64,000 nt of DNA. It comes from Gilvimarinus sp. DA14 (GTDB lineage Bacteria > Pseudomonadota > Gammaproteobacteria > Pseudomonadales > Cellvibrionaceae). Every line of letters begins with the position of its first letter. The first letter of the stretch is position 1. Shown here piece after piece: positions 46,865 through 55,072 of the stretch. The stretch covers positions 2,768,501 to 2,832,500 of the forward strand of contig NZ_CP100350.1 of NCBI RefSeq assembly GCF_024204685.1. The letters are read 5' to 3'. The position numbers and the translations under genes are program-made. Below the pieces are notes generated by a model that was not told the DNA's origin, did not search any database, and worked only from the letters and a program-made list of their open reading frames with translations.

Positions 46865-48010
46865 TTACTCCGTGGTAATGCCGGCCATGTAGCGGCTGAA
46901 AGATTCGCGGTAGTGCTCGTTGGGCAGCAAGAAGGCATCGTGACCATAGGGCGAGTCGACCTCGGCGTAGCTGACATTTTTCTGTGCGGAAATTAAGGCA
47001 TCGACAATCTCCCGCGAGCGCTCAACCGGAAAACGCCAGTCGGTAGAAAACGAGGCGACAAAAAAGTCGCAGCTGGCGCGGCGAAAGGCCACGGCTGGAT
47101 CGTCATTGTATTCGCGGGCCAAGTCAAAATAATCCAGCGCGCGAGTCATTAAAATATAGGTGTTGGCGTCAAAGCGCTCGGAAAAGGTATCGCCCTGGTA
47201 GCGCAAATAGCTCTCTACCTGAAACTCTACTAAATCATCCAGGCCTTGCTCAAAGCTGCCGCTGCGCAATTCGCGGCCGAATTTTTCTCCCATCACATGA
47301 TCGGACAAATAGGTGATGTGGCCGATCATCCGCGCCACTGACAACCCACTTTTAGGGTAGGTGTTGTGGCTCAGGTAGTCGCCGTCGTGAAAATGCGGAT
47401 CGCTCATAATCGCCTGACGGGCGGTTTCGTTAAACGCGATATTCTGCGCGCTTAATTTCATCGCTGAGGCGATCACCACGCAGTGGCGCAAACGCTCCGG
47501 GTACTCCAGCGCCCAGCGCATGGCCTGCATGCCGCCCAGGCTTCCACCCACCACCGCGGCCCACTGGCTGATGCCCAGGGCGTCGGCCAGGCGGGCCTGG
47601 GAATGCACCCAGTCGCGTACCCTTAGCTTGGGAAAGTCGGCGCCCCAGACGGTGTTTGTCTCGGGGTTGATGCTGCAGGGGCCAGTGGAGCCACTGCAGC
47701 CGCCCAGGTTATTCAGCGAGACGACAAAAAACTTGTTGGTGTCGATGGCTTTACCCGGGCCGATATAACCGTTCCACCAGCCGGGTTTGCGATCCTTGGC
47801 ACTGTGGTACCCCGCCGCGTGGTGATCGCCGGACAGCGCGTGGCAAATCAACACCGCATTGGATTTGCTGGCATTGAGTTCGCCGTAGGTTTCTACCATA
47901 AGCTGGTAATCGCTGAGAGTGCGGCCGCAGGCGAGGGTTAAAGGCTCGCTAAAAGTGAAGGCTTGGGGGGTGACCAAGCCCACGGAGTCCGCAGGGAAAG
48001 CTTGAGTCAT
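46865..48010 (-). CDS. metX: Homoserine O-acyltransferase MetX
   Basis: This 381-residue alpha/beta-hydrolase-fold enzyme activates homoserine for methionine synthesis. The nucleophile is Ser157 in G-G-S-L-G-G-M-Q; the catalytic His357 lies in Y-G-H-D-A-F-L, and the Asp in T-D-W-R-F-P. In gammaproteobacteria with MetW, MetX enzymes may use succinyl-CoA rather than acetyl-CoA, so the acyl donor is left open. It starts the metX-metW-DUF4426-rdgB operon. Confidence 0.94.
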   Translation of the reverse strand: MTQAFPADSVGLVTPQAFTFSEPLTLACGRTLSDYQLMVETYGELNASKSNAVLICHALSGDHHAAGYHSAKDRKPGWWNGYIGPGKAIDTNKFFVVSLNNLGGCSGSTGPCSINPETNTVWGADFPKLRVRDWVHSQARLADALGISQWAAVVGGSLGGMQAMRWALEYPERLRHCVVIASAMKLSAQNIAFNETARQAIMSDPHFHDGDYLSHNTYPKSGLSVARMIGHITYLSDHVMGEKFGRELRSGSFEQGLDDLVEFQVESYLRYQGDTFSERFDANTYILMTRALDYFDLAREYNDDPAVAFRRASCDFFVASFSTDWRFPVERSREIVDALISAQKNVSYAEVDSPYGHDAFLLPNEHYRESFSRYMAGITTE

Positions 48011-48111
48011 GCTGATGTAGGTTCCGGGCCGCTGATGGCAGACAAAAGCGCAAGTCTAAAGTTGTGCCTGTGCCCCTGCAAGTAGCGCGTGCGGCGGGGC
48101 CCGGCTTTTGG

Positions 48112-50151
48112 CTACATCTGCACCTGTTGCCGCGCGCTGTGCAGCGGCACTACTTTGGCTGTGGGGGCGGTGTTGGTAGCCAGTGGCGGTGCTGTGCGGT
48201 TGTTGTCTGCATGCAGCAGAGGCTCTAGCTCGTCGCGGGCCTGAACCAGTTGCGCGAGGCTTTTTTCCAGCGCACTGAGCTGCTCACTGTGGCCCAGGGT
48301 TTTGCTGCGCATTTCGCCCAAGCGCATCATTTGGTGTTCCAACAACTGCTTTTGGTGCTGGTTGTGGTGCACCAGTGGAGTCAGGGCGTCTTCCAGCCAG
48401 TGGTAGATAGACATCTGCAGGCCAAAGAAAAGCTCTTTGACTTCTTTAACCAAGGTGGCGACAAAGCGATTAATCAGTGTCTTTTTGGGAGCCATCACGC
48501 TGTTAAACGAGTGGCGCAGGCGCTCGGCGCTGGATTCCAGGCTGCGCAGTTTGCGCCTTTCGGCGGTGATGTTAAGTTGATGTTTGCGCGCGATGGAAGC
48601 TTCCAGGCCGTGCTCGGGGCGCTCGTAAATGCTGGTTAGTACCTTGTTGGCGCGCTCCACTTCGCGCAGCAGCTGGTTAATGCAGATATCCACATCCTCA
48701 AAAAAGCTGCCAATGGCTCGCGACAGACCCACGGTGGTCCAGCTGTCGGCCATATTCTGATAGGCCTCGTCGATCATGCGTTGCAGTTTGTCGTCGGCGA
48801 TGGGCGCTTGCAGCGACACTTTTTGGTGGTTCAGCAGCCTTTGGCTGGTGCGCAGCGACAGTGACTGCTTGTGATAGCGGTGGTGCGCTGCGCGGATGCG
48901 TTCGCGCTGGCGGGTAATTTCCGCCTCCGCGGATTCGTCGTGGGCCTCGCGCAGGCTGGCCAGTTCGGTTTCGTTTGCAATCACCTGGCGGCACAGGCTC
49001 TGGTAGGTATTACCGATCATATCCTGGCTGTTGCGCACCAGGCGGTGGTGCATAATATTTTGCTGCGAGCGCAGAATACACTCACCCAGGCGCTGCTCTA
49101 ACTGCGGAAAATTGCTGCGCAGCAAAGCACTGCTGCGGTTACGGGTTTTGCCCACCAGTGCCTGCTTGGCCGATATAGGCAACACATGTTCGCTGGGCAT
49201 TTCCAACAGGTGGGCGGTCTCCACCCGCACCCGTTCGATATTAGCGGCTACCTGTTCCGGCGGGGTTAGTTCATCCCACAGCGAGTCGATTTTGTTCAAC
49301 AGCGCCAGTACTTCGGTGCCATTGCTGTCGCGCAGGTTTTGTATATGATCGCGCCAGATGGTCATGTCACTGGCGCTAACGCCACTGTCGGCGGCCAGTA
49401 AAAACAGAATGGCCTGGGCTTCGGGCAGGGTTTTTAAGGTTAGCTCGGGCTCATTGCCCAGAGCATTCAGCCCGGGGGTGTCGACAATTCGCAACCCCTC
49501 GCGCAGCAGCGGGTGGTCAAGATTGATTAACGCGTGGCGCCAGGTGGGTATTTCTACCAGGCCGGTGGCTTTATCGATGGTTAAGGTTGTCAGGTCAAAG
49601 CCCAGGCGCTCGGCCTCGGCGCGGCTGACTTTTTTGTTGGCTGATACCTGGCCAATGGCGTGGGCGATGGAGTCGTGCTGCTCGGGGTCGAACTCAATGG
49701 TGAACCAGTTTTGCGGAATGCGCTTAAAGCTCTGCATGCTGGCGGCGCTGCGGCGGGTTTCGATGGGCAGCAGGCGCACGCAGTTACGCGGTTGAGCTGG
49801 GTCCCAGAATATTTCCGTGGGGCACATGGTGGTGCGCCCCGGCTGCGAGGGCAGTAGGCGGCCGGTGTGTTCGCTAAACAGCAGGGCGTTAATCAGCTCG
49901 GTTTTGCCGCGCGAGAACTCGCCCACGCAGGCGATGGTGAAGTGGTCGCCATCAATCAATGCGCGCGTGCGCTGCAAATAGCGCATGGCGTCGGCGGTGA
50001 CCAATTGGTGAGCTTCGCTCCACTGACTAAAGGATCCCAGGCGCTGGTCTAAGCCGCGCTTCCAGGTATTGTATTGCGCCATTTGGCGATGCAGTGCTTT
50101 TATATCCATGTCTGCCGCACATTCCCGTGTTTTTGTTGCTTGATCCGCCAT
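48112..50151 (-). CDS. Dynamin-like GTPase
   Basis: This 679-residue large GTPase has G1 as G-E-F-S-R-G-K-T at 77-84, a Thr-rich G2 (G-R-T-T-M-C-P-T) near 105-112, G3 as D-T-P-G at 224-227 and G4 as N-K-I-D at 286-289. The rest is helical with heptad-like stretches near 380-480 and 520-660, as in bacterial dynamin-like proteins. A hydrophobic stretch (L-F-F-G-L-Q-M-S-I-Y-H-W-L) might be a membrane paddle. Bacterial dynamins remodel or protect membranes and some are linked to phage defence; its role here is unknown. It is a single gene, with no paired second dynamin seen. Confidence 0.87.
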   Translation of the reverse strand: MADQATKTRECAADMDIKALHRQMAQYNTWKRGLDQRLGSFSQWSEAHQLVTADAMRYLQRTRALIDGDHFTIACVGEFSRGKTELINALLFSEHTGRLLPSQPGRTTMCPTEIFWDPAQPRNCVRLLPIETRRSAASMQSFKRIPQNWFTIEFDPEQHDSIAHAIGQVSANKKVSRAEAERLGFDLTTLTIDKATGLVEIPTWRHALINLDHPLLREGLRIVDTPGLNALGNEPELTLKTLPEAQAILFLLAADSGVSASDMTIWRDHIQNLRDSNGTEVLALLNKIDSLWDELTPPEQVAANIERVRVETAHLLEMPSEHVLPISAKQALVGKTRNRSSALLRSNFPQLEQRLGECILRSQQNIMHHRLVRNSQDMIGNTYQSLCRQVIANETELASLREAHDESAEAEITRQRERIRAAHHRYHKQSLSLRTSQRLLNHQKVSLQAPIADDKLQRMIDEAYQNMADSWTTVGLSRAIGSFFEDVDICINQLLREVERANKVLTSIYERPEHGLEASIARKHQLNITAERRKLRSLESSAERLRHSFNSVMAPKKTLINRFVATLVKEVKELFFGLQMSIYHWLEDALTPLVHHNQHQKQLLEHQMMRLGEMRSKTLGHSEQLSALEKSLAQLVQARDELEPLLHADNNRTAPPLATNTAPTAKVVPLHSARQQVQM

Positions 50152-50273
50152 TAAAGCGCAAATTTAAGCATTGCGCCAGCGGCCTGGCAGCGGGTTGGAT
50201 AAAAGGGGCACAGTGGTCGGTGAGCGGTCAGCCCGCCCGGGTCGGTAAACCCGGGGTGGAGGTTAAAGCGGGG

Positions 50274-50864
50274 TTAAAACCCTAACAGAAGAATTCCCCG
50301 AAAGCCCAGAGCCTGTGCGATGGCGGGAATCAAAAACTGATTGCACAGGTTGAGAATCAAAAACAAGAATATCGGCGACAGGTCGATGGGCCCCAGCGGC
50401 GGAATCACTTTGCGAATGGGCGCCATTACCGGCTCAATCAATTGGCGCAGCAGCACCAGGGCGGGGTTGTTGCTAAACGGTGCCACCCAGCTGGCGATGA
50501 TATAGACAATCATGCCGACAAAATAAATTTGCACCAGCATCTTTAAAATACCCACCACGCCCATGGGCAGTATCAGTAGCGGGTTGAGCAGCCCGCCGCC
50601 GGCGACCAGGTAAATAAGCTGGCCGGCCACCCATTGCAGCAGTAACGCCAGCACCAGCGAGGCCACATCAATACCGTAAAAGCCGGGAATAACCCGCCGC
50701 AGTGGCAGCAGCAACGGGTTGGTCGCTTTGCTGATGCCCTGAGAGATAGGGTTATAGAAGTCGGCGCGCACTAGCTGAAGTAAAAAGCGCAGCAGAATAA
50801 TCAGCATGTACAACGAGCCGATGGTGCGGATCAGATAAATAAGCATTTCTTGCAGGGTATTCAT
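50274..50864 (-). CDS. YggT-family membrane protein
   Basis: This 196-residue protein has two YGGT repeats, each with two membrane helices and the signature F-Y-N-P-I-S-Q-G-I near 36-44 and P-V-M-A-P-I-R-K-V-I-P-P-L-G-P-I-D near 141-157. The family is linked to osmotic shock tolerance in some species but has no defined activity. It is 20 bp after proC, in the yggS-proC-yggT order. Confidence 0.93.
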   Translation of the reverse strand: MNTLQEMLIYLIRTIGSLYMLIILLRFLLQLVRADFYNPISQGISKATNPLLLPLRRVIPGFYGIDVASLVLALLLQWVAGQLIYLVAGGGLLNPLLILPMGVVGILKMLVQIYFVGMIVYIIASWVAPFSNNPALVLLRQLIEPVMAPIRKVIPPLGPIDLSPIFLFLILNLCNQFLIPAIAQALGFRGILLLGF

Positions 50865-50884
50865 TAAAACTCCTCGGTTACCTG

Positions 50885-51703
50885 CTACTGGCTGAGCTCA
50901 CGGCCCAGAGATTCGGAGCGCGCGGCGCACTCGTTCATGGCTTTTTGCACCAGTTGGCGCAGCTGGCCGTCTTCAAAAGTGTGGATGGCGCGCTCGGTGG
51001 TGCCGCCGGGTGACATCACATTGCGCTTCAGCTGATCCACGGGTACATCCACTTTATTGGCAAGGCTTGCCGCGCCTAAAGCGGTTTGCAAGGTTAGTGC
51101 GCGGGCGCTGTCCTCGTCCAGCCCCAGCGATTTACCCGCCTCGATCATCGCTTCCATAAACAGGAAGTAGTAGGCCGGGCCCGAGCCCGACACCGCCGTT
51201 ACTGCGTGAATCAAGGCTTCATTATCTACCCAAATGCTAAGTCCGGTCGCCTCGGCCACTTGGCTGGCAAAGTCGCGGTCTTCTGCGCTCGCCTTGCTAT
51301 TGGCGAACAACCCGCTGGCACCCACACCCACTTGCGACGGCGTGTTGGGCATGCTGCGCACTATGGCGAGGTCTTTACCAAGCCACTGGCTTAGCGTTGC
51401 GGTGTCGATTCCGGCGGCGACCGACATCATCAACTGCTTATCTAAAGCGGGGGAGAGCTCGGCACAAGTGGCTTTCAGCATTTGCGGCTTGACCGCCAGC
51501 ACCACCACATCGGCCCATTGGCAGGTGGCCTGATTATCAGTGCCGACCTCTATACCCAGGTTGGCAGTTGCGGTAGCGGCGGATTCGGCGCTGCGGGTGG
51601 TGGCGCGAATCTGCTCGGCGGGATAGCCGCCCTCAATCAGACCTTTGATAATGGCGCCGGCCATATTGCCGGCGCCGATAAAGGCGAGTTTCTTAACAAT
51701 CAC
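50885..51703 (-). CDS. proC: Pyrroline-5-carboxylate reductase
   Basis: This 272-residue enzyme makes proline from pyrroline-5-carboxylate with NAD(P)H. The Rossmann start is F-I-G-A-G-N-M-A-G-A-I. V-R-S-M-P-N-T-P lies near 114-121, and the signature A-L-T-L-Q-T-A-L-G-A and M-S-P-G-G-T-T-E-R-A-I region near 225-245 is complete. It overlaps the yggS gene end by 4 bp, so they are translationally coupled. Confidence 0.97.
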   Translation of the reverse strand: MIVKKLAFIGAGNMAGAIIKGLIEGGYPAEQIRATTRSAESAATATANLGIEVGTDNQATCQWADVVVLAVKPQMLKATCAELSPALDKQLMMSVAAGIDTATLSQWLGKDLAIVRSMPNTPSQVGVGASGLFANSKASAEDRDFASQVAEATGLSIWVDNEALIHAVTAVSGSGPAYYFLFMEAMIEAGKSLGLDEDSARALTLQTALGAASLANKVDVPVDQLKRNVMSPGGTTERAIHTFEDGQLRQLVQKAMNECAARSESLGRELSQ

Positions 51704-52422
51704 TGTGTATCCTCTTTATAGGTGCGGGGACCAAACAGGTCTGTGCCGATACGCACCATGGTGGTGCCGCAGTCGACGGCGGTTTCCAAATCGGCGGACA
51801 TACCCATAGATAAAGTATCCAGAGGCGCGTTTGGGTGGTCGCCGCCAAGACTTTGCTTTAACTCATTTAGGGCGGTGTGCATACGAGTGAAGGCGCCGCG
51901 CTGCGCCTCCGGGGTATCGGCTTTTGCTGGAATGGCCATCAGGCCGCGCAGCGTAATATTGGGCAGTGACGCACATTGCCTGGCAAATTCAGGCAGCTCT
52001 GACAAGCTGGTGCCGGATTTGCTTTGCTCGTTATCAATATTCACCTGCAGGCAAATATTTAACGGCGGTAACGATGAGGGGCGCTGATCGGATAAACGCT
52101 GGGCGATTTTTAACCGGTCTACGCTCTGCGCCCAGGCAAAGTGCTCGGCCACCGCGCGGGTTTTGTTGGATTGAATGGGGCCGATAAAATGCCACTCAAT
52201 GTCGCTCAGGTCCGCAAGCTCGGTTTGTTTTTCCAGCGCCTCTTGCAGATAATTTTCACCAAAGCGACGCAGCCCACACTCATAGGCCTCGCGAATGCGC
52301 GCGGCGCTTTGGGTTTTGCTGACGGCGATTAGGGTAATGTCGGCTTCATCGCGCCCGGCGGAATCGGCGGCGCGCTGTAATCGGGCGGTGACATTGGCGA
52401 GCTTCTCGTCTATCTTGTGCAT
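51700..52422 (-). CDS. yggS: YggS-family PLP homeostasis protein
   Basis: This 240-residue alanine racemase-like single barrel binds pyridoxal phosphate at Lys36 in I-A-V-S-K-T-Q. H-F-I-G-P-I-Q-S-N-K is near 78-87 and the phosphate-contact L-S-M-G-M-S-A-D near 203-210. The protein buffers PLP and affects amino acid pools. It is divergent from pilT, as in Pseudomonas. Confidence 0.96.
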   Translation of the reverse strand: MHKIDEKLANVTARLQRAADSAGRDEADITLIAVSKTQSAARIREAYECGLRRFGENYLQEALEKQTELADLSDIEWHFIGPIQSNKTRAVAEHFAWAQSVDRLKIAQRLSDQRPSSLPPLNICLQVNIDNEQSKSGTSLSELPEFARQCASLPNITLRGLMAIPAKADTPEAQRGAFTRMHTALNELKQSLGGDHPNAPLDTLSMGMSADLETAVDCGTTMVRIGTDLFGPRTYKEDTQ

Positions 52423-52511
52423 CTGACTTCCGAATGTTGCCCTGCGTGAAGCGGCCTTCGGGCGCTCACTGCAATCAAAAAAATTGACAAATAGAGTAAG
52501 GGTTTAGCTGT

Positions 52512-53546
52512 ATGGATATTACGGAGCTCCTCGCCTTTAGCGCCAAACAGGGCGCTTCAGACTTGCACCTTTCGGCCGGTTTGCCGCCCATGATTCGGGT
52601 AGATGGGGATGTACGGCGGATTAACCTGCCCCCTATGGACCACAAACAGGTGCATAGTTTGATCTACGAGATCATGAATGACAAGCAGCGCAAGGACTAC
52701 GAAGAGTTCCTGGAAACCGACTTCTCTTTTGAAGTGCCGGGTGTGGCCCGCTTCCGGGTAAACGCCTTTAACCAAAACCGCGGCGCCGGCGCGGTGTTCC
52801 GTACCATTCCCTCTAAAGTACTCACCATGGAAGAGCTGGGCATGGGCCAGGTGTTTCGCGATATCTGCGCGGTACCGCGCGGTTTGGTACTGGTCACCGG
52901 CCCCACGGGCTCGGGTAAATCCACCACCCTTGCCGCCATGATGGACTACATCAACGACAACAAATACGAACACGTACTGACCATCGAAGACCCCATCGAA
53001 TTTGTGCACGAATCGAAAAAGTGCCTGGTCAACCAGCGTGAAGTGCACCGCGATACCCACGGCTTTGCCGAAGCCCTGCGCTCGGCACTGCGGGAAGACC
53101 CGGACATTATTCTGGTAGGTGAGATGCGTGATTTGGAAACCATTCGCCTGGCGCTGACTGCCGCCGAAACCGGCCACTTGGTATTCGGCACCTTGCACAC
53201 CACCAGCGCCGCCAAAACCATTGACCGGGTGGTGGATGTATTCCCGGCCAATGAAAAAGCCATGGTGCGCTCCATGTTGTCGGAATCGCTGCAGGCAGTA
53301 ATCTCGCAAACACTCATGAAGAAAAATGGCGGCGGCCGGGTCGCGGCCCACGAAATTATGCGCGGCACACCGGCCATTCGTAACCTGATTCGCGAAGACA
53401 AAGTCGCGCAGATGTATTCGGCCATTCAAACCGGTGCCTCTGTAGGTATGCAAACCATGGATCAGTGCCTGGAAGATCTGGTGGCCAAGCGCGTTATCTC
53501 TCGCGAAGTAGCGCGCGAAAAAGCCAAGATGCCAGAGAATTTTTAA
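52512..53546 (+). CDS. pilT: Type IV pilus retraction ATPase PilT
   Basis: This 344-residue hexameric motor powers pilus retraction and twitching. Walker A is G-P-T-G-S-G-K-S-T at 130-138. The Asp box is T-I-E-D-P-I-E, the His box G-T-L-H-T-T-S-A-A-K, and the PilT-specific A-I-R-N-L-I-R-E motif is near 289-296. AAGGG lies nine bases before the ATG. No other pilus gene is in the window. Confidence 0.98.
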   Translation: MDITELLAFSAKQGASDLHLSAGLPPMIRVDGDVRRINLPPMDHKQVHSLIYEIMNDKQRKDYEEFLETDFSFEVPGVARFRVNAFNQNRGAGAVFRTIPSKVLTMEELGMGQVFRDICAVPRGLVLVTGPTGSGKSTTLAAMMDYINDNKYEHVLTIEDPIEFVHESKKCLVNQREVHRDTHGFAEALRSALREDPDIILVGEMRDLETIRLALTAAETGHLVFGTLHTTSAAKTIDRVVDVFPANEKAMVRSMLSESLQAVISQTLMKKNGGGRVAAHEIMRGTPAIRNLIREDKVAQMYSAIQTGASVGMQTMDQCLEDLVAKRVISREVAREKAKMPENF

Positions 53547-53574
53547 GAACGCAGAACGCAGAACGCAGAACGCA
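53547..53574 (+). repeat. Four tandem copies of GAACGCA
   Basis: Four perfect direct repeats of a 7-bp unit begin right after the pilT stop codon. They lie in the 88-bp gap before pilU and do not change any reading frame. Confidence 0.9.
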
Positions 53575-53634
53575 AAAACTGCGCGAGGACAATAAAGCGG
53601 CCTAACCGCATAACGACAATAGCTGGGTGATATT

Positions 53635-54780
53635 ATGGATTTTGATCGTCTACTGCAGTTGATGGTGGATAAGGGGGCATCGGACTTATTTATTACCGCC
53701 GGTGTGCCACCGTCAATCAAATTACACGGTAAAGTAGTTCCTGCCACCGCCACACCACTGGCGCCGGAAAAAGCGCGCGAGTTGGTGTTGTCGGTTATGA
53801 ATGAAAAGCAGCGCCGGGAATTTCTGGAGGCAAAAGAACTCAACTTTGCCATCAGTGCGCGGGGCATTGGTCGTTTTCGTGCCAGTGCTTTTTATCAGCG
53901 CAACTTGGCGGGCATGGTGCTGCGCCGGATCGAAACCAAAATTCCCAAAATTGATGACCTGCATTTGCCTGAGGTGATTAAAGAGCTGGCCATGACCAAG
54001 CGCGGCCTGGTGATGTTTGTGGGCGCAACGGGTACCGGTAAATCCACCTCGCTGGCGTCGATGATTGGCCATCGCAATCGCAATTCAAAAGGGCATATTA
54101 TTTCTATCGAAGACCCAATTGAATTTATCCACCAGCATGAAGGCTGTATTATTACCCAGCGCGAGGTGGGCATTGATACCGACTCCTTTGAAGTCGCGCT
54201 AAAAAATACCTTGCGCCAGGCGCCGGATGTTATTTTGATTGGCGAGGTGCGCTCGCGCGAAACCATGGAGCACGCCATCGCCTTCGCCGAAACCGGCCAC
54301 CTGTGCTTATGCACCTTGCACGCTAACAACGCCAACCAGGCGCTGGACCGGATTATTCACTTTTTCCCTGCCGACCGTCACCGCCAGTTGTGGATGGACT
54401 TATCCCTTAACCTCAGAGGCATTGTGGCGCAGCAACTAATACCCACGCCAGATGGCAAAGGCCGCCGCGCTTGTTTGGAAGTGCTGCTCAATACGCCGTT
54501 AATGTCTGACTTAATTCGCAAAGGTGAAGTGGGTGAGCTAAAAGAGCTAATGAAAAAATCCACCGAGCTGGGCATGCAGACCTTCGACCAGGCGCTGTAC
54601 AACCTGTACGACAGCGGCGAAATCACCTACGAAGACGCACTCGCCCACGCCGACTCGCCCAATGACTTGCGCCTGATGATTAAGCTCGGCTCCGAAACCG
54701 ACGCAACCTATCTGTCCAACGCTGCCGACAGCCTCTCCATTGAAGAGGAAGATACAGGCCGCGGCGGACGGATGTTTTAA
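53635..54780 (+). CDS. pilU: PilT-like ATPase PilU
   Basis: This 381-residue paralogue of PilT acts with it in retraction under load. Walker A is G-A-T-G-T-G-K-S-T at 130-138. The Asp box I-E-D-P-I-E-F and L-H-A-N-N-A-N-Q-A-L-D-R are typical of PilU, and the A-I-R-N-L-I-R-E motif of PilT is replaced (T-P-L-M-S-D-L-I-R). The acidic C-terminal tail with E-E-E-D-T-G-R-G-G is also usual for PilU. Confidence 0.97.
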   Translation: MDFDRLLQLMVDKGASDLFITAGVPPSIKLHGKVVPATATPLAPEKARELVLSVMNEKQRREFLEAKELNFAISARGIGRFRASAFYQRNLAGMVLRRIETKIPKIDDLHLPEVIKELAMTKRGLVMFVGATGTGKSTSLASMIGHRNRNSKGHIISIEDPIEFIHQHEGCIITQREVGIDTDSFEVALKNTLRQAPDVILIGEVRSRETMEHAIAFAETGHLCLCTLHANNANQALDRIIHFFPADRHRQLWMDLSLNLRGIVAQQLIPTPDGKGRRACLEVLLNTPLMSDLIRKGEVGELKELMKKSTELGMQTFDQALYNLYDSGEITYEDALAHADSPNDLRLMIKLGSETDATYLSNAADSLSIEEEDTGRGGRMF

Positions 54781-54795
54781 CCAGGCATCATTACA

Positions 54796-54820
54796 AGAGC
54801 GCTCACTTGAGTGCTCTGGT
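54796..54820 (+). terminator. Hairpin after pilU
   Basis: AGAGCGCTCA and TGAGTGCTCT pair with one G-U wobble to form a long stem with a very short loop, 16 bp after the pilU stop. TGGTTTCTT follows, so the T-tract is imperfect. Confidence 0.55.
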
Positions 54821-54933
54821 TTCTTGTGCTCATCTTAAAGTCTTCTCCATAAATCCTCGATATCGACTTAGCCTGTGTTTGTCGGCCTGCGGGCGGCTAG
54901 TGCTGAAAGGACAACGTTGTCTGTTTTTTGGTC

Positions 54934-54949
54934 TGTGAAATGGGTCACA
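54934..54949. promoter_or_regulatory. CRP/Vfr-type binding site upstream of the TPS operon
   Basis: TGTGA-AATGGG-TCACA is an ideal match to the CRP consensus (TGTGA-N6-TCACA). It lies 118-133 bp upstream of the transporter start codon. A CATAAT box at 54995-55000 would place it near -65, close to a class I activation position. Confidence 0.7.
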
Positions 54950-55072
54950 AAATGATCTGTGGCGCGTGATCTCTCGTTTAACTGTGATTTATTTCATAAT
55001 AAGCTGACACCCTGGTTATCATAAAAAGTATTAAATCGGTCGTTAAGTTGAGCCGATACAGGGATTGTGTCT

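Noticed and set aside
52484..52489. Perfect TTGACA upstream of pilT
   Set aside because: It is only 22 bp from the pilT ATG and no -10 box is found 16-18 bp downstream, so it is unlikely to be the pilT promoter.
52557..53867. Long minus-strand ORF (436 codons) opposite pilT and the start of pilU
   Set aside because: It lies antisense to clear pilT and pilU coding sequence, has no recognisable domain and a composition expected of a shadow frame.
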